A DNA stretch of 64,000 bases from Pogonophryne albipinna (GCA_028583405.1 CM053256.1:18191534-18255533), one strand, 5' to 3'; positions 1-12,162 are shown, counted from the first letter of the stretch. Numbers and translations: made by a program. Notes: a model not told the origin generated them from the letters alone.

Positions 1-216
1 GTAACAGTTAGCTTGAACGAAAACACTCAGCTAACTGGACGATAAAACAGGCAAGGAACCAAATGTATGTAGTGAGAGGGGGGCGGAGACGCTCCCTTCA
101 CTAACGCCGTAACAGTTAGCTTGAACGAAAACACTCAGCTAACTGGACGATAGAACAGGCAAGGAACCAAATGTATGTAGTGAGAGGGGGGCGGAGACGC
201 TCCCTTCACTAGCGCA
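1..216. repeat. 108-bp tandem repeat, two copies
   Basis: Two head-to-tail units of 108 bp (1-108 and 109-216) differ at only a few positions. Each ends with a G-rich stretch followed by GCTCCCTTCACTA. The array may continue off the left edge of the window. The bases after 217 do not repeat the unit. The function is unknown. Confidence 0.9.
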
Positions 217-735
217 CTAACAAATTAGCGAGAGCCCCCGGCTAACTTGTACACAGTTATCTCATTAGCTTGAGAATAGATAGCACAATCAGCGATAAAT
301 GGTAGCGATCTCACCGGCTGACGTGCAGGAGCGTCCGCTCTTTACCGGTCCGGAGCTCCTAGGGTCCGAGCGGTGAACACCGCAGTCCCCTCCCTTGGGA
401 GGGCGGACAGCTAGCTCGTCGCAGCCTTTGGAGGGCGAGCGTTTTCCTAGCCCGCAGCTCCGATCGAGACGATCACAAGGCTACAGGTAGCGATGAGCTA
501 GAATCTTAATTTTCAATAAGCTAGCTTGGCTTCTACTCAAAAAGTAGTAACCTGCGCAGCGAGAAGATGAAAAAGGACTGAACTCGTTGACAACACGGGA
601 ACTTATGCCTTCCGGGGTCATACGAGGTCACACGTGACTTTGTTGATATAAATATTCGACCTACGCATGCGCGAGACGGAAGATATCCAGTGCTAAAGCA
701 CCGCCTCTGGCGGTCAATAAGGATGAAATAGAAGC
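217..735. other. Stretch without recognised gene
   Basis: This GC-balanced stretch between the tandem repeat and the hAT relic shows no convincing coding exon. A 96-codon minus-strand open frame (533-823) overlaps the hAT relic, has no recognisable motif and is treated as chance. The stretch could be the 5' part of the decayed hAT copy, but I cannot align it to the better-preserved copy near 52 kb. Confidence 0.4.
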
Positions 736-1657
736 ACAGCAGTCCATTTTCACCAGGCCCAATAACAAGAGCAAGGCTGCGACCATAGCATCTTAACGTG
801 TCAGTCACATTCTTGCGAAACACATGAAGTCTTTCAAAGATGGCGAAGTTGTGAAAGAAGCATTCCTGGAGGCTGCCAACGCGCTTTTGGGGAACAGTAA
901 AAATAACAGTAGCATTTCAACAGGTTTTTGATATAATAAAAACTCAAATTAGATACCGTTATTAATCAGCTGTAAGTTTTAGTTTGTTTGAACTTATTCA
1001 TTATAATTATTGTACAAAATGGTATAAGAATGCAAACATTCAGATCTGTTCTGTTTAAATTGATTATAATCTATTATCAATTCAGGTTAAGAAACGAGTG
1101 TTGCTTGCATCCTATTTTAAAGGCATTTATTTTTATAATCTACTAAAATGCAACAAAAAAAGGGTTTGATTCTATTAATTTTGTCTTTTTTATTGCACTT
1201 TGGCAGCAGATTCCTGTGTAGCTTCAGATCTGAGTTGTCTTATTAATAAGCCTAATTTATACTTTTGGAGCAACACTATTTTTATATAATGGCAAAGAAA
1301 GGGTTCAGAGTCTTTTCTTTTTTTTTCCTGTGTCATATGTGGCAGCACTGTTCAATGTTTCTTGAAAACATTACCCACTGTAGTATGTGACGTGTGATTA
1401 AACTCCAACTCTGTATCAACAACACTGTTGTGTAACTTCAGTTAAATACTTGTGTAGATTAGAAAGAGGTAAGATAAAGGATCTGCAGTATTTTATGAAG
1501 TATTAATCGTACAAAGGTCAGTTTTATACAAGTAGAAGTGTGTATTTACCTGGTAGTCTGTCAGTAATGGCTACGCCTCTCTATTTGGACTGGTAGATCT
1601 CGGCAGACTGGCAACTTTAAAAGTAGCTCTCGGTTCAAAAAAGGTTGGGCACCCCTG
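736..1657 (+). mobile_element. Decayed hAT transposon with transposase relic
   Basis: Bases 736-900 translate (with stops) to a peptide closely similar to residues about 80-135 of the hAT transposase at 52222-54174. Shared blocks are QQS-F, KAAT-AS, RVSH and KSF-DGE-VKEAF-EAA-AL. The 3' end (about 1585-1657) matches the end of that element, including the terminal GGGCACCCCTG. The middle, 900-1560, is AT-rich and has no counterpart, so this is an internally deleted or invaded copy. No left end or 8-bp duplication could be found. The right end abuts the LINE on its 3' side. Confidence 0.7.
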
Positions 1658-3280
1658 GGCTAGGTCAAAGGAGGCAAGTTTTCCATAAATAGTAGATACC
1701 AGCCTTTTTTGGTCATAATCAAGGGTGAGAAACTTGTCAATTCCTGACTCAGGGGGGCGGTTGGGAAAATGGGGAAATTGCTTTTGCGCAAAATGCCTAA
1801 TTTGGAAGAAGCGGAAAAGATGACTTTTTGGCAGGTGATATTTGGCTGACAAGGATGCAAAGTCAGAGAAAACCCCATCCTTGTAAAGATTACTGATTGT
1901 GACAAGCCCGTTGGCAGCCCACATTCAGAAGGTGGGGTCCGAGAAGGATGGAGAGAATGAGTGGTTATTTAGAATCGGAGCTTGGATTGAGGCTCTGTGT
2001 AAGCTATGTTGCCTTCTGAATTGAAGCCAAATCTTAATAGTACTGGTAACAATTGGGTTGACTGAGATTTTGTGCGTCATTACGGGAAGTTGGGAGCAAA
2101 TCACAGAGTGTAAGGAGCTAGAGGAGGAGGAGATCTCCATGTGAACCCATGGTGGGCTGGAGTTAGGAGTCTTGGGGCCAGTCCAGTAAAGGAGTCGGAT
2201 AATATTAGAGGCCCAGTAGTAGTGACGGAAGTTCGGGAGTGCCAAGCCGCCCTCCGACTTGGGGAGCTGAAGAATTGATTTTTTAAGACGGGCGGGTTTG
2301 TCATCCCAAATGAACGCATTTAGTTGACTGTCAAGACTGGTGAAAAAAGATTTATTGATGCAAATTGGGATATGCTGGAAGAGATATAAGAATTTCGGCA
2401 GAATTACCATTTTAATAAGATTGACACGGCCAACAAGGGATAAGGGAAGGGAAGACCACCTAGATAGATCCGATTTGCATTTAGCTAAGAGCGGTTGAAA
2501 TGTTTTGGGAAACAGATCTTTAAAGGAGCTGGTGATGGACACCCCCAAGTATCTGAAGCCGTCTGATGCAATATTAAAGGGGAAAGCGGTTGGGGGGAGT
2601 GTCTTCGCCAGTTGGTTTACAAAAAATAGTTCGCTCTTTTGGAGATTTAATTTGTAGCCTGATAAACGACCAAACTGCTCAAGGATTGACAATATAGGAG
2701 GGAGAGAGGACACAGGATTGGAGATGTATAGGAGAAGGTCATCCGCGTAAAGGGAAAGTTTGTGAACTATACCATGGCGAGTGATGCCCTCAAACCCGTT
2801 GTGGCCTCTGAGCCATATAGCTAGAGGCTCGATGGCTAAATTAAACAGTAGGGGAGAAAGCGGGCAGCCCTGGCGTGTCCCACGTTGGAGAGGGAAGGCA
2901 GACGATTGAATGCCATTTGTGTTTACCGATGCAGAAGGGGAGGCATATAAAAGCTTAATCCAAGAAATAAATTTGAAGTCAAAGCCACATTTTTCTAAAA
3001 TGAAGAACAAGTAGCTCCACTCCACCCTATCAAAAGCTTTTTCCGCATCGAGTGAAACTATGACTTCGGGGACATTGGACGGAGGCGAGAAAATAACATT
3101 AAGTAGCCTCCTGGTATTGAAGAAAGAGTGTCTCCCTATCATAAAGCCTGTTTGGTCAAGCGGAACTATAGAAGGTATCACGAGTTGGAGGCGGAGGGAC
3201 AAAATCTTAGCCAGTATTTTACAATCAACATTTAGGAGGGAAATTGGTCTGTATACCCAGGGGGCAAAGTCATTTTACAG
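1658..3280 (-). pseudogene. LINE reverse transcriptase (L1/Tx1-like), broken
   Basis: The longest open part (3202-1925) has 425 codons. It shows the reverse-transcriptase blocks in order: DAEKAFDRVEW near residue 52, RGTRQGCPLSPLLF near 107, and the catalytic YADD at 152-155. The DAEKAFDRVEW form is typical of the L1/Tx1 group. Reading is open upstream to about 3280, where YRPISLLN is visible. At 1925-1927 an in-frame stop interrupts the gene. The same frame then continues for about 85 more residues before the hAT junction at 1658. Nothing suggests it is expressed. The clade is inferred from motif style, not from a tree. Confidence 0.85.
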
Positions 3281-3290
3281 ACATGGAATG
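1658..3290 (-). mobile_element. 5'-truncated L1/Tx1-like LINE fragment
   Basis: This minus-strand block codes for a reverse transcriptase and part of the region after it. It starts inside the reverse transcriptase near 3290, so about the first half of the element is missing. On its 3' side it ends where the hAT relic begins. No poly(A) tail or target duplication is visible. Confidence 0.8.
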
Positions 3291-3298
3291 TTGTAAAA

Positions 3299-3357
3299 GG
3301 TTGTCCACCAGAAATGATATCTAGGACCTTCAAGGATCACAACCTGGGTGGACAACC
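3299..3357. repeat. Short inverted repeat (11-bp arms)
   Basis: GGTTGTCCACC at 3299-3309 is the exact reverse complement of 3347-3357, with a 37-bp loop. It lies just beyond the 5' break of the LINE and may be part of another degraded element. Its significance is low. Confidence 0.5.
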
Positions 3358-3491
3358 CGGTCAACTAGCTACTGGAAAGCTACAGTGGGGGTCCAAACCC
3401 CTATATGAAAAAAAGTCACAAATTCTGTCTGGATCAGATGCCATCATTCTCTTTCTGATTGCATATCTCTGTGACAGTTCATGGTAAAGAC

Positions 3492-3650
3492 CAGAGGTGG
3501 GACCAAGTCATTGTTTTGCAAGTCCGAGTCAAGTCTCAAGTCTTTGCGCTCAAGTCCGAGTCAAGTCTCAAGTCTTTGCGCTCAAGTCCAAGTCAAGTCT
3601 CAAGTCAGGATGGGCAAGTTCAAGTCAAGTCCAAGTCCTAAACTTTGACA
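3492..3650. repeat. 32-bp tandem repeat in a probable hAT end
   Basis: The segment opens with CAGAGGTGGGACCAAGTCA, which has the form of a hAT terminal inverted repeat. It then runs into degenerate copies of CAAGTCCGAGTCAAGTCT with a period of 32 bp. I know this arrangement as common in fish non-autonomous hAT elements. No matching right end was found downstream. The open frames across it come from the repeat. Confidence 0.55.
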
Positions 3651-3980
3651 AAACGAGTCTTAAACAAGTCATTATGTGCTTTTCATCAAATGTAATGACA
3701 TCGATCAACAGAATAATACTTAATTATCAAACTGCTCTTTATTAGTCACATTAATAATTTAATAATCCATTTTCACTCTGCTGGTAAAGTAACGTGTCTT
3801 TTTTCTAATTTAAGAGGGATCAGTAAGGTAAGGCTACCGTGACGGTTTGATTCAGAAGGAGTTTAATGTATAAGATCCCTGATGTTGAGGTGACCAGAAT
3901 GTTTATTTCCACTGTGTACAACATGTTGTAAGGGACCCACAATCTATCTGTATGCAAGGGATAATGTGCAGCCAGGCGGT

Positions 3981-4096
<116 letters not shown>

Positions 4097-4227
4097 TTTT
4101 TGTCTAACACGCTAACACAGTTCTGTACTGTTATGCTGTTATGTTCAGTCATTGTTCTTATGTTGAACATGAATTCATTTACTTTGTAAGTGATTATGGG
4201 ACGTATTTCTTCTTTCATATACATTTT

Positions 4228-4322
4228 CCTTCATACTTTATTGCCGTGAAATAGGTCTTAAATTCTATTCAACGTGGCCTAAAAAGTCTTAAATTTGAGT
4301 TGGCGAAACCTGCAGGAACCCT
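4228..4322. mobile_element. hAT right-end remnant
   Basis: The sequence ends in CTGCAGGAACCCTG. Read on the minus strand this is CAGGGTTCCTGCAG, the form of a fish hAT terminus. It is preceded by repeated GTCTTAAATT-like subterminal motifs. No left end was located, so only this end is called. Confidence 0.45.
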
Positions 4323-4436
4323 GTACAATAAAAAGTCCTGCATTCAAAATGTTACAAGTAAAAGTAGAAAAGTATTAGCATCAAAACATAGTTAAAGGAC
4401 CACCTGCAGAGGGATCTAGATTCAGGTGTTCTCTTC

Positions 4437-4438
<2 letters not shown>

Positions 4439-4524
<86 letters not shown>
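4439..4524. repeat. (TG)n microsatellite
   Basis: About 86 bp of TG, followed at 4535-4555 by a short imperfect TG tract. Confidence 0.97.
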
Positions 4525-4525
<1 letters not shown>

Positions 4526-5517
4526 CGATGTGTTTAAGTGTGTGTGTGCGTGTGCGGAACTTGTCCCAATGGAATCTGTAAAAGACCTTAAATTATAAGG
4601 GGATCTAAAATGGTCAATTTAAAAGTGATTCCAGTTCTAAAAAGCCATGCATAAAAAACATTTAGAAGTGTAAGTGCAGTTAAAACACAAGTGCAATGAT
4701 AAAGATAAAAATAATTAAAACAATCTCCCCAGTAATATTAATTTAAAAAGTAAAGGAAGTGTTAAAATTAACTAATAATAATAAAATAAAGGAAGGCACA
4801 ACGGGTTAGTAAAATCGTATAAAATGAACTGGATGTCACTGGAAAATAAAAACCACTAAAATCAAGGTCGGGTAAGTTTAAAAGATTCCAAAGGGCAGGT
4901 GTTTTTTTGGCTCTGTTTATTTAAAAGGGTAGCAGGTAGGTGAAGAGTTTCTCTCTGCGGGTGGTTTTCTGGACTCCAGGTAATAAAATAATTAAAAATA
5001 AATATAAATAAACAAATAAAAGCGTCCCTCCTCATGTGACTTTGATTATTATCAGATAAAAACATACACATATATACATTAAAAATATAAAACATGTAAG
5101 AAGTAATAAAAACATAAATATGAACACCATTAAGATAGATAAGATAGTGCTAAAAACATGCGATAAAAATGTAGCACACCAATAAAAAAAGTCCAGATGA
5201 GGAGGATCTATAAATAATTAATAAATAAATATAAGTGCTAAAATACGTGGAGGGCGGATTAAACAGGCTGACACACCCGCAGAGAAGGGAATTAAAATCA
5301 CCCATCTGCAGGGGAGAGACCCTGGGGGGAGAGGAGATCACACAGGTTATTAAAATTAATAAAACATGTTTAAGTCGTGGGAGGCGGACCCATCAATTGT
5401 ATTTTTCACTTCCAGGTGTGAACGTGTGTATGAACTACCCACCATCCTAATAAACTCAACAGGCAATATCACAAAAAACTTGACTAAACTCACCTGCTAC
5501 AGGTGATAACCTAGCTA
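4525..5517. other. AT-rich intergenic stretch
   Basis: No gene is supported. The sequence is A-rich with scattered ATAAA/TAAAA words, perhaps an old LINE or MITE body. Short open frames on both strands lack motifs and overlap each other. Confidence 0.5.
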
Positions 5518-7012
5518 CACTGAACAAAAATATAAATGCAACACTTTTGTTTTTGCTCCCATTTTTCATGAGATGAACTCAAAGATCTAAAACATTTTCT
5601 ATATACACAAAATAACCATTTCTCTCAAATATTGTTCACAAATCTGAAAAAATCTGTGATAGTGAGCACTTCTCCTTTGCCGAGATAATCCATCCCACCT
5701 CACAGGTGTGGCATATCAAGATGCTGATTAGACAGCATGATTATTGCACAGGTGTGCCTTAGGCTGCCCACAATAAAAGGCCACTCTGAAACGTGCATTT
5801 TTGCTTTATTGGGGGGTCTGGGGGGGTCCGAAAACCAGTCAGTATCTGGTGTGACCACCATTTGCCTCACGCAGTGCAACACATCTCCTTCGCATAGAGT
5901 TGATCAGGTTGTTGATTGTGGCCTGTGGAATGTTGGTCCACTCCTCTTCAATGACTGTGCCAAGTTGCTGGATATTGGCAGGAACTGGAACACGCTGTCG
6001 TATACGCCGATCCAGAGCATCCCAAACATGCTCAATGGGTGATATGTCCGGTGAGTATGCTGGCCATGCAAGAACTGGGACGTTTTCAGCCTCCAGGAAT
6101 TGTGTACAGATCCTTGCAACATGGGGCCGTGCATTATCATGCTGCAACATGAGGTGATGGTCGTGGATGAATGGCACAACAATGGGCCTCAGGATCTCGT
6201 CACGGTATCTCTGTGCATTCACAATGCCATCAATAAAATGCACCTGTGTTCGTCGTCCATAACATACGCCTGCCCATACCATAACCCCACCACCACCACG
6301 GGCCACTCGATTCACAACATTGACATCAGAAAACCGCTCACCCACTCGACGCCACACACGCTGTCTGCCATCTGCCCTGAACAGTGAAAACCGGGATTCA
6401 TCCGTGAAGAGAACACCTCTCCAACGTGCCAGACGCCATCGAATGTGAGCATTTGCCCACTCAAGTCGATTTACGACGACGAACCGGAGTCAGGTCGAGA
6501 CCCCGATGAGGACGACGAGCATGCAGATGAGCTTCCCTGAGACGGTTTCTGACAGTTTGTGCAGAAATTCTTTGGTTATGTAAACCGATTGTTGCAGCAG
6601 CTGTCCGAGTGGCTGGTCTCAGACGATCTTGGAGGTGAACATGCTGGATGTGGAGGTCCTGGGCTGGTGTGGTTACACGTGGTCTGCGGTTTTGAGGCCG
6701 GTTGGATGTACTGCCAAATTCTCTGAAACGCCTTTGGAGACGGCTTATGGTAGAGAAATGAACATTCAATTCACGGGCAACAGCTCTGGTGGACATTCCT
6801 GCTGTCAGCATGCCAATTGCACGCTCCTTCAAAACTTGCGACATCTGTGGCATTGTGCTGTGTGATAAAACTGAACATTTTAGAGTGGCCTTTTATTGTG
6901 GTGCCAAAGGCACACCTGTGCAATAATCATGCTGTCTAATCAGCATCTTGATATGCCACACCTGTGAGGTGGGATGGATTATCTCGGCAAAGGAGAAGTT
7001 CTCACTATCACT
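5518..7012 (-). mobile_element. Tc1-family DNA transposon, right end truncated
   Basis: The left end starts CACTGAACAAAAATATAA directly after a TA (5516-5517), as expected for Tc1/mariner. About 200 bp of left terminal repeat is mirrored at 6890-7012 (shared words include GGCACACCTGTGCAATAATC). The right repeat stops at about 7012, so the outermost part of that end is missing. A related fold-back copy at 44900-45716 confirms the terminus. Between the repeats lies a minus-strand transposase with a single frameshift. The missing end should prevent mobilisation of this copy. Confidence 0.9.
5839..6853 (-). pseudogene. Tc1 transposase with one frameshift
   Basis: This enzyme cuts the ends of its element and joins them at TA targets. 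The N-terminal part (6853-6461) holds the paired helix-turn-helix DNA-binding region, with AVARELNVHFSTISRLQRRF, and a basic stretch. A one-base insertion at about 6466-6470 (AAA where AA would keep frame) shifts the reading. The rest (to 5839) then carries the DDE triad: FTDESRF, QHDNARPH, and the third acidic residue in SPDISPIEHVWD. It ends near ANGGHTRY. Apart from the shift the frame is open over about 338 codons, so inactivation looks recent. Confidence 0.92.
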
Positions 7013-7215
7013 ATCACCTTCTGAAAAGTATGTTCATGTGTATGCACTCAGTATTTGTCGGGCCTCCATCAGCCTGGGGCTCAGCTGAGGTGTGATGGAA
7101 GCCCAGGTTGCTTCAATAGCGGCCTTCAGCTCGTCTGCGTTGTTGGGTCTTGTGTCTCTCATCTTCCTCTTGACAAAACCCCATAGGTCCTAGGTTCAGG
7201 TCAGGCACAGTAATT
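7013..7215 (-). pseudogene. Second Tc1 transposase relic (C-terminal part)
   Basis: Minus-strand translation near 7205-7030 gives blocks KRKMRDTRPNNADELKAAI and ATWASITPQ, matching the C-terminal region of another fish Tc1 family. The upstream catalytic region is absent. It abuts the broken end of the previous Tc1 copy, so one element probably landed in, or recombined with, the other. Confidence 0.6.
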
Positions 7216-7776
7216 CCATTGTAAAAAAAAAACTGGCGGGTTATCGTGGGGGGATCCTCATCCATAGTGTTAAGAAGTCTTCAATTAGGAACACAAACAC
7301 TTTCTGAAGAGTGTGATGACTGGGGATGTAAAGAAAGTGATAACACTGCTAAAAATGAACATTTTATGAAGCAAAACATCAAGCTATGCAATACGTAAAG
7401 TTGTGAAAGAGAGGGCAACGTACACTTGATCCTGGAGCTCTAAAGGAAGAATCATCTGCAGAACTGTTGACGTACAACCTTAAAATCAACCGTAAACCCA
7501 CCTTAGTCTAAGATACAAATAATTTGTACCAACAACACATGAGACCTGCAGCACATGATATAAAGTTATTATTGTTGTCTTTGCAGAGATTTCAGAAGGT
7601 TTCCCTCTGTCGTTGCTTCTTAGGCTCTAGTTTTTGCACGTTTTTCCGTGCAGGTACATCATGAGTAAACCATAATTTTCCTCCAGTCTTTTTTTGAGAA
7701 ATTAAAAAGGAGGAGAGTAGTCCCTCTGTCCTCTCCTCCCTCCCCTCCACGATGTCCCTTGGAAGCTGTCTTAATA
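7216..7776. other. Intergenic stretch
   Basis: No gene or complete repeat is recognised. CT-rich tracts occur near 7720-7745. Confidence 0.4.
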
Positions 7777-8237
7777 GAGTGGTGCAGGGATGGCATATTT
7801 ACCCGGAAATAAGCTGCGCTCTGTTTCCCTCAACAAAAAGCTATGGGATTTCTCCATAGGATTTTGGGAAATAGCTCGAAATAAGGTCTGTGGAAAACGA
7901 ACCTGTTTGATAAATGCACGTTTTGTTCAGCCGGATAATCTCCACATGTCTACCCTACTTTTATAATTTTCGAATCATAAATCGAATCGCCAGAAGCAAA
8001 ATGCTAACGTTATGCTATAAAGGAACTACAGCCGAGTACAGCAGGGTCGCACGACTTCAACGTCACGCCAACTTAAGATCGATATTAAAAAATACAGATT
8101 CAAAATTGTACAAGTTGAAGCGTTTGTTTTAACAGTTTGCAAGAGCGCAGGTACTTGCTTTCAAGCAGAACGAGGGAACCGGTAGTGGTAAAATGCTAAC
8201 TCACGTCCGGGTTTTAGGACTCGTCCCTGCACCACTC
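7777..8237. mobile_element. 461-bp TA-flanked MITE
   Basis: The ends are GAGTGGTGCAGGGATG (7777 onward) and CGTCCCTGCACCACTC (to 8237), inverted repeats of about 15 bp. TA lies on both sides (7775-7776 and 8238-8239). This fits a non-autonomous Tc1/mariner-like element. A right-end fragment of the same family occurs at about 13750-13803. The 72-codon plus-strand frame inside (7914-8132) has no motif and is not called as a gene. Confidence 0.85.
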
Positions 8238-8239
8238 TA

Positions 8240-8999
8240 CTGGCTGTCGCTCTCTCCCAGGAGCCAATAGGGTGGCTTCTTCCGTTGCCATTCACATGGA
8301 TCTCTCTTCTCCTCTCCAGTTCGAAGCAGGAGAACTCTCTAAATCACATTGCCTTTTCCTATAGATAAAATACAAATAATAATCTGAAATATAGTGGAAC
8401 ACAATTATAAAGCAACAAGAAAGGAAAATGGTCAAGTAGTGTGTTCAACAACGTTGTATTGCTGTGTTGTAACCACAAGATGGCAGTATATAGCTAGTAA
8501 ATCATTTACAGTGTGGTGCTTTGACACAGGTGTCAGGGGGGCTTTCTGCAACTGACTTCACTTTTACTACCAATCTTCCCACAGCGAAAAAAAATTCAAC
8601 TTTTCAGACACAATGTTTTACAAATATGTCAGTATGAGCATTCATTTGACTGTAATTGCATATCTTCTTATTCCATATTAAATTAAACTGAAGGCAGCAT
8701 GGCAGAGTGTCTTATTCCAGCATTGGCTCTCAATACAAATCTGGATATACATTGGAAATTTGAAGGAGTTCTTCCATTTATTTGTTCTTGTGTTTCCACT
8801 AATCATGAGGAGGTCCTTTACTAAGAATATAAACGTTTTGTTGATGCCAACGGGGCTCTGCTGCACCGCCTGTCTCTCCACATCAGCATCACAGCCCATT
8901 ACCCTGCACAGAGTTACCTCTGAGGGGCTATTACCGTAATGCACCACGAGAAAGACAGGACCTTAATGCACTTTGATGAGGAGCACAGCATCTTATTGC
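8240..8999. other. Intergenic stretch
   Basis: No gene is supported. A minus-strand 89-codon frame (8678-8947) has no recognisable domain. Confidence 0.4.
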
Positions 9000-9007
9000 C
9001 TCTAAAT

Positions 9008-10011
9008 CAGTGGTTCTCAACTGGTCAGGACCCACTTTTTTCCTTTGTCAATACATCGCGACCCAACATTTTGAACCACTGAAATCTATTCAACAAAAAA
9101 TCGTGCTGTAATATATACGATTTTCAGCATACAATATTAATTAAAGTGAAGTACAGTGCAAATATCCCTTCACAGAACCAAAGTATGCTTTTAAAAAAGG
9201 TTTAATGAGATGATGGAATCAAGTTTCTAGAATCAAAGCTGAACTGTATAACATATAAAGGCACCAAACTTGTATTGTACTCAATAAAAAGGCAGACTTG
9301 GAGCTAATCCTGCAAATTCATCACACGTGTAAAATGTGACGTGCTGAAAACCCAACCCCAGAAGGGGGGTCTGGGGGGATTGTCCCCCAGGACATTTTTA
9401 GAAATACTAACATATAAACTACGCATTCTCGTACACTCTGAGAAGAAAATAAATAAATCTATTACTACCCGACATTTTATTAATATTTTATGCCATTGTT
9501 TGTTTTTCACTTTGTTCTGAAGCTGAACTCAGAGAGAAGAGCAAAGAGGAGATAGTCTGTGTGAATTACTTTAAATTGTGGGTAAGGGTAGATAGCTCCC
9601 ACTTTTCTGTGACCTGTCAATCATCAGACCGGGGGTCATATTTCATTATGTGTTCATTTTTATCTGAAGTTGTACCCATGGATGTATAAAGAATACAGTA
9701 AAGTTATTCTCCGTGGGGACTTCCCGCAACAATCTTGATTCTGATTGCCCAGAAGACTCGAAAAAACATCGGCAAAGATGTATTATTGAGAAGATGATCA
9801 CTACGTGACAGAAGTTTTCAAAACCGTTGAGGCTCTCAGGTACTTCCAGTCCAACGCCTACTGCATGCACAGCGTTAGAAAATCGGGCCTTCAAAATAAA
9901 AGTTTGACTTTTTTCCAAAAAATAATTGTTTTCTTCACTCACACACACGACCCACTCGAAACGGGTCCGCGGCCCACTTTTGGGTTGCGACCCACCAGTT
10001 AAGAACCACTG
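9008..10011. mobile_element. 1004-bp non-autonomous hAT element
   Basis: The left end is CAGTGGTTCTCAACTGGT and the right end ACCAGTTAAGAACCACTG, near-perfect inverted repeats. The 8-bp duplication CTCTAAAT is present on both sides (9000-9007 and 10012-10019). The length of the duplication and the CAG...CTG ends identify hAT. No transposase is encoded. A second copy, in opposite orientation and truncated, lies at 28833-29490. Confidence 0.93.
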
Positions 10012-10019
10012 CTCTAAAT

Positions 10020-12043
10020 GATTGTAAATGAGGCCTATTGTAGATGTTATTCGATGTGGGTTATACTAATAAACAACTTTATGTAACTTAAACGTGTCAC
10101 ATGTTCGGAATTGACCAATCAGAATTGAGTATACAACTAAGACGTTTAATAAGTTATGGATAATGTACAACGAGGCGGTCATTAATGAAAAAATACCACC
10201 AACAGGGGTATCCTGGAGCCCGACGCGGCCACATACTAAATAAACCTCTTTCCTTCCCTTGCTTGATCCTCCTTAGCAACGATCATTATTTTGCTTAGCA
10301 GTGGTGTGTTACCGAGTGATAACAACCTCTGAATTGTCCAAATTGACCAATCAGAATCAGATTTTCCACTTAGCAAGGTAATAATGTGTTATCTGTCCTC
10401 TCAGTGTAAATGTTCTGTTATGAGAAGACAGGTTCCAGCAGCAGTTTTTAGCGCTGACAGACACGGCAGTCCTGAATCATTTCGACATTCCAATTCCTCG
10501 AAGCGTTTATCAAATAAAAAATCTTGGCGTCTTTATTCTTCGCACTTCTGTCAGAGATATTTTCTGCATTTGAATTACTGGAGATGTGATGCGGACACAT
10601 TGCTCGGCATTCACACTCACTCACTCACACGCCTGCAGTGTCTGTGATGTGGAGTTATTTAAATCTGCCCCTGTCACTCTTTCCCCAGCACCCAACAATG
10701 ACGCTTGTTTTTACCTTTCTTTCATGCCAAGTTTACATGTACACTCAGTTTTACCAAAGTGAGGTTGCCTAATGTATATGGAGGCTGATAATGGGAAATA
10801 ATGTACTATTCCCATAATTAAAATATAGTTGATCAATTATCAGAAAGTTGCTTTTGTCATTTAATATGCGCAGCATCTGTACACTCTTATACAGTAGGTG
10901 GCGATATTCACCTTTTAAGCGGTTTGTGACCAGCCAATATAAAAAAATAAAATGAAAAGGATTACAATTGTTACTTGTTTACTTGTGTTGTGTAGTGAGA
11001 ATAGTAGATAGATAGGTCACAGCTATGGAATATTAATTCATCTATCTTTACTCACTACATCTTAAAGGGGACCTATCATGCAAAATGCACTTTTGTACGT
11101 CTTGTATACATGAATATGTGTCCCCGGTGGATCCTGCAGCTGACGTGCTGTTTTCACCGTTCTGTAGACAACGTTTCACAGCGAAGGTCAAACTTATTTT
11201 TGTGACCCTGACAGTGTTGTTGGGCTACCTGTTAGAACACAACAGTCGCAGAGTTGATAAGAAGAACTGAAAATAGACTCACAGTGTTGCTGTGTCACAT
11301 GGTAAAGCATTGTGTGCAGGAATAACTGCAGGGAGAGACACGTTCTAAATCTGCTACTGAGACCGGCATGTGACCCAAAGATAGAAAAAACAAATCAAGG
11401 CTCTTGAAGCATTGAGCAAGGAGTCCTTGAATTAATAAAACAAACACACACTCACATCTCTCATGGAGGTGTACAAAATATCACTAGCCTCCTACTTGTC
11501 TGCTGCCTATTTCTGTACTTGCAGTGCAACACAACTGTGCTATGGGTTTGGGTTTTTTCCGTAAATTTCAAAATCATTCTGAAAAAGAATAACTGCTTTT
11601 ATTTTTCCTGGTGGCGTAACATCAACATGTAGATTATGTAAGACCAAAACTCTCCTTGGAAAACCACTTTGAACTGAATCCCTGTGCGGGTTGTTTTTAC
11701 CAAGAAATGGGAAGTGTATAGTCTAAAAGGGGTCCTTGAGCGCAGCTTCATCTTAAATGTATTTCCTTAAATGACAAAAGCAGCCAAGACCTCTAGGGTT
11801 AGTAAGATAATAAAGCGTTTTTGACAGGCAAATTTTTTCATAGCTGTTGCATTAGTATGTGTGTGTATGCAGTTTTGAGGTGTCATATTATACACTTTTT
11901 GAAAGTGTTGTTAGAAAGAGTTTTTCTGCAGACTATGGGAAAAGATTCAGTGTGTGGGAAGGAGCTGGGTCTTCATCAGATTGTATTTCCCACTCATTCC
12001 CCTGAGTCTGTCTGCATGCTAGACAGTTTAACAGAGTTAAGTT

Positions 12044-12045
<2 letters not shown>
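10020..12045. other. Intergenic stretch with scattered repeat traces
   Basis: No gene is supported. At about 11064 the words TTAAAGGGGACCTATCATGC resemble the end of a recurrent fish repeat. A plus-strand 61-codon frame follows (11085-11270) but is probably repeat sequence. Other short frames lack motifs. Confidence 0.45.
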
Positions 12046-12131
<86 letters not shown>

Positions 12132-12162
12132 GCGTGTGCGCGTGTAGTGTAGTGTAGTGTAT
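12046..12162. repeat. (TG)n microsatellite with TAGTG tail
   Basis: About 100 bp of TG changes into TGCG variants, then four units of TAGTG. The long poly(HT) frames on the minus strand are artefacts. Confidence 0.96.

Noticed and set aside
533..823. Minus-strand 96-codon frame near the left edge
   Set aside because: It has no motif and overlaps the plus-strand hAT transposase relic.
3060..3296. Plus-strand 78-codon frame
   Set aside because: It is antisense to the reverse-transcriptase frame of the L1/Tx1-like LINE and is explained by it.
7914..8132. Plus-strand 72-codon frame
   Set aside because: It lies fully inside the 461-bp MITE and has no start context or motif.
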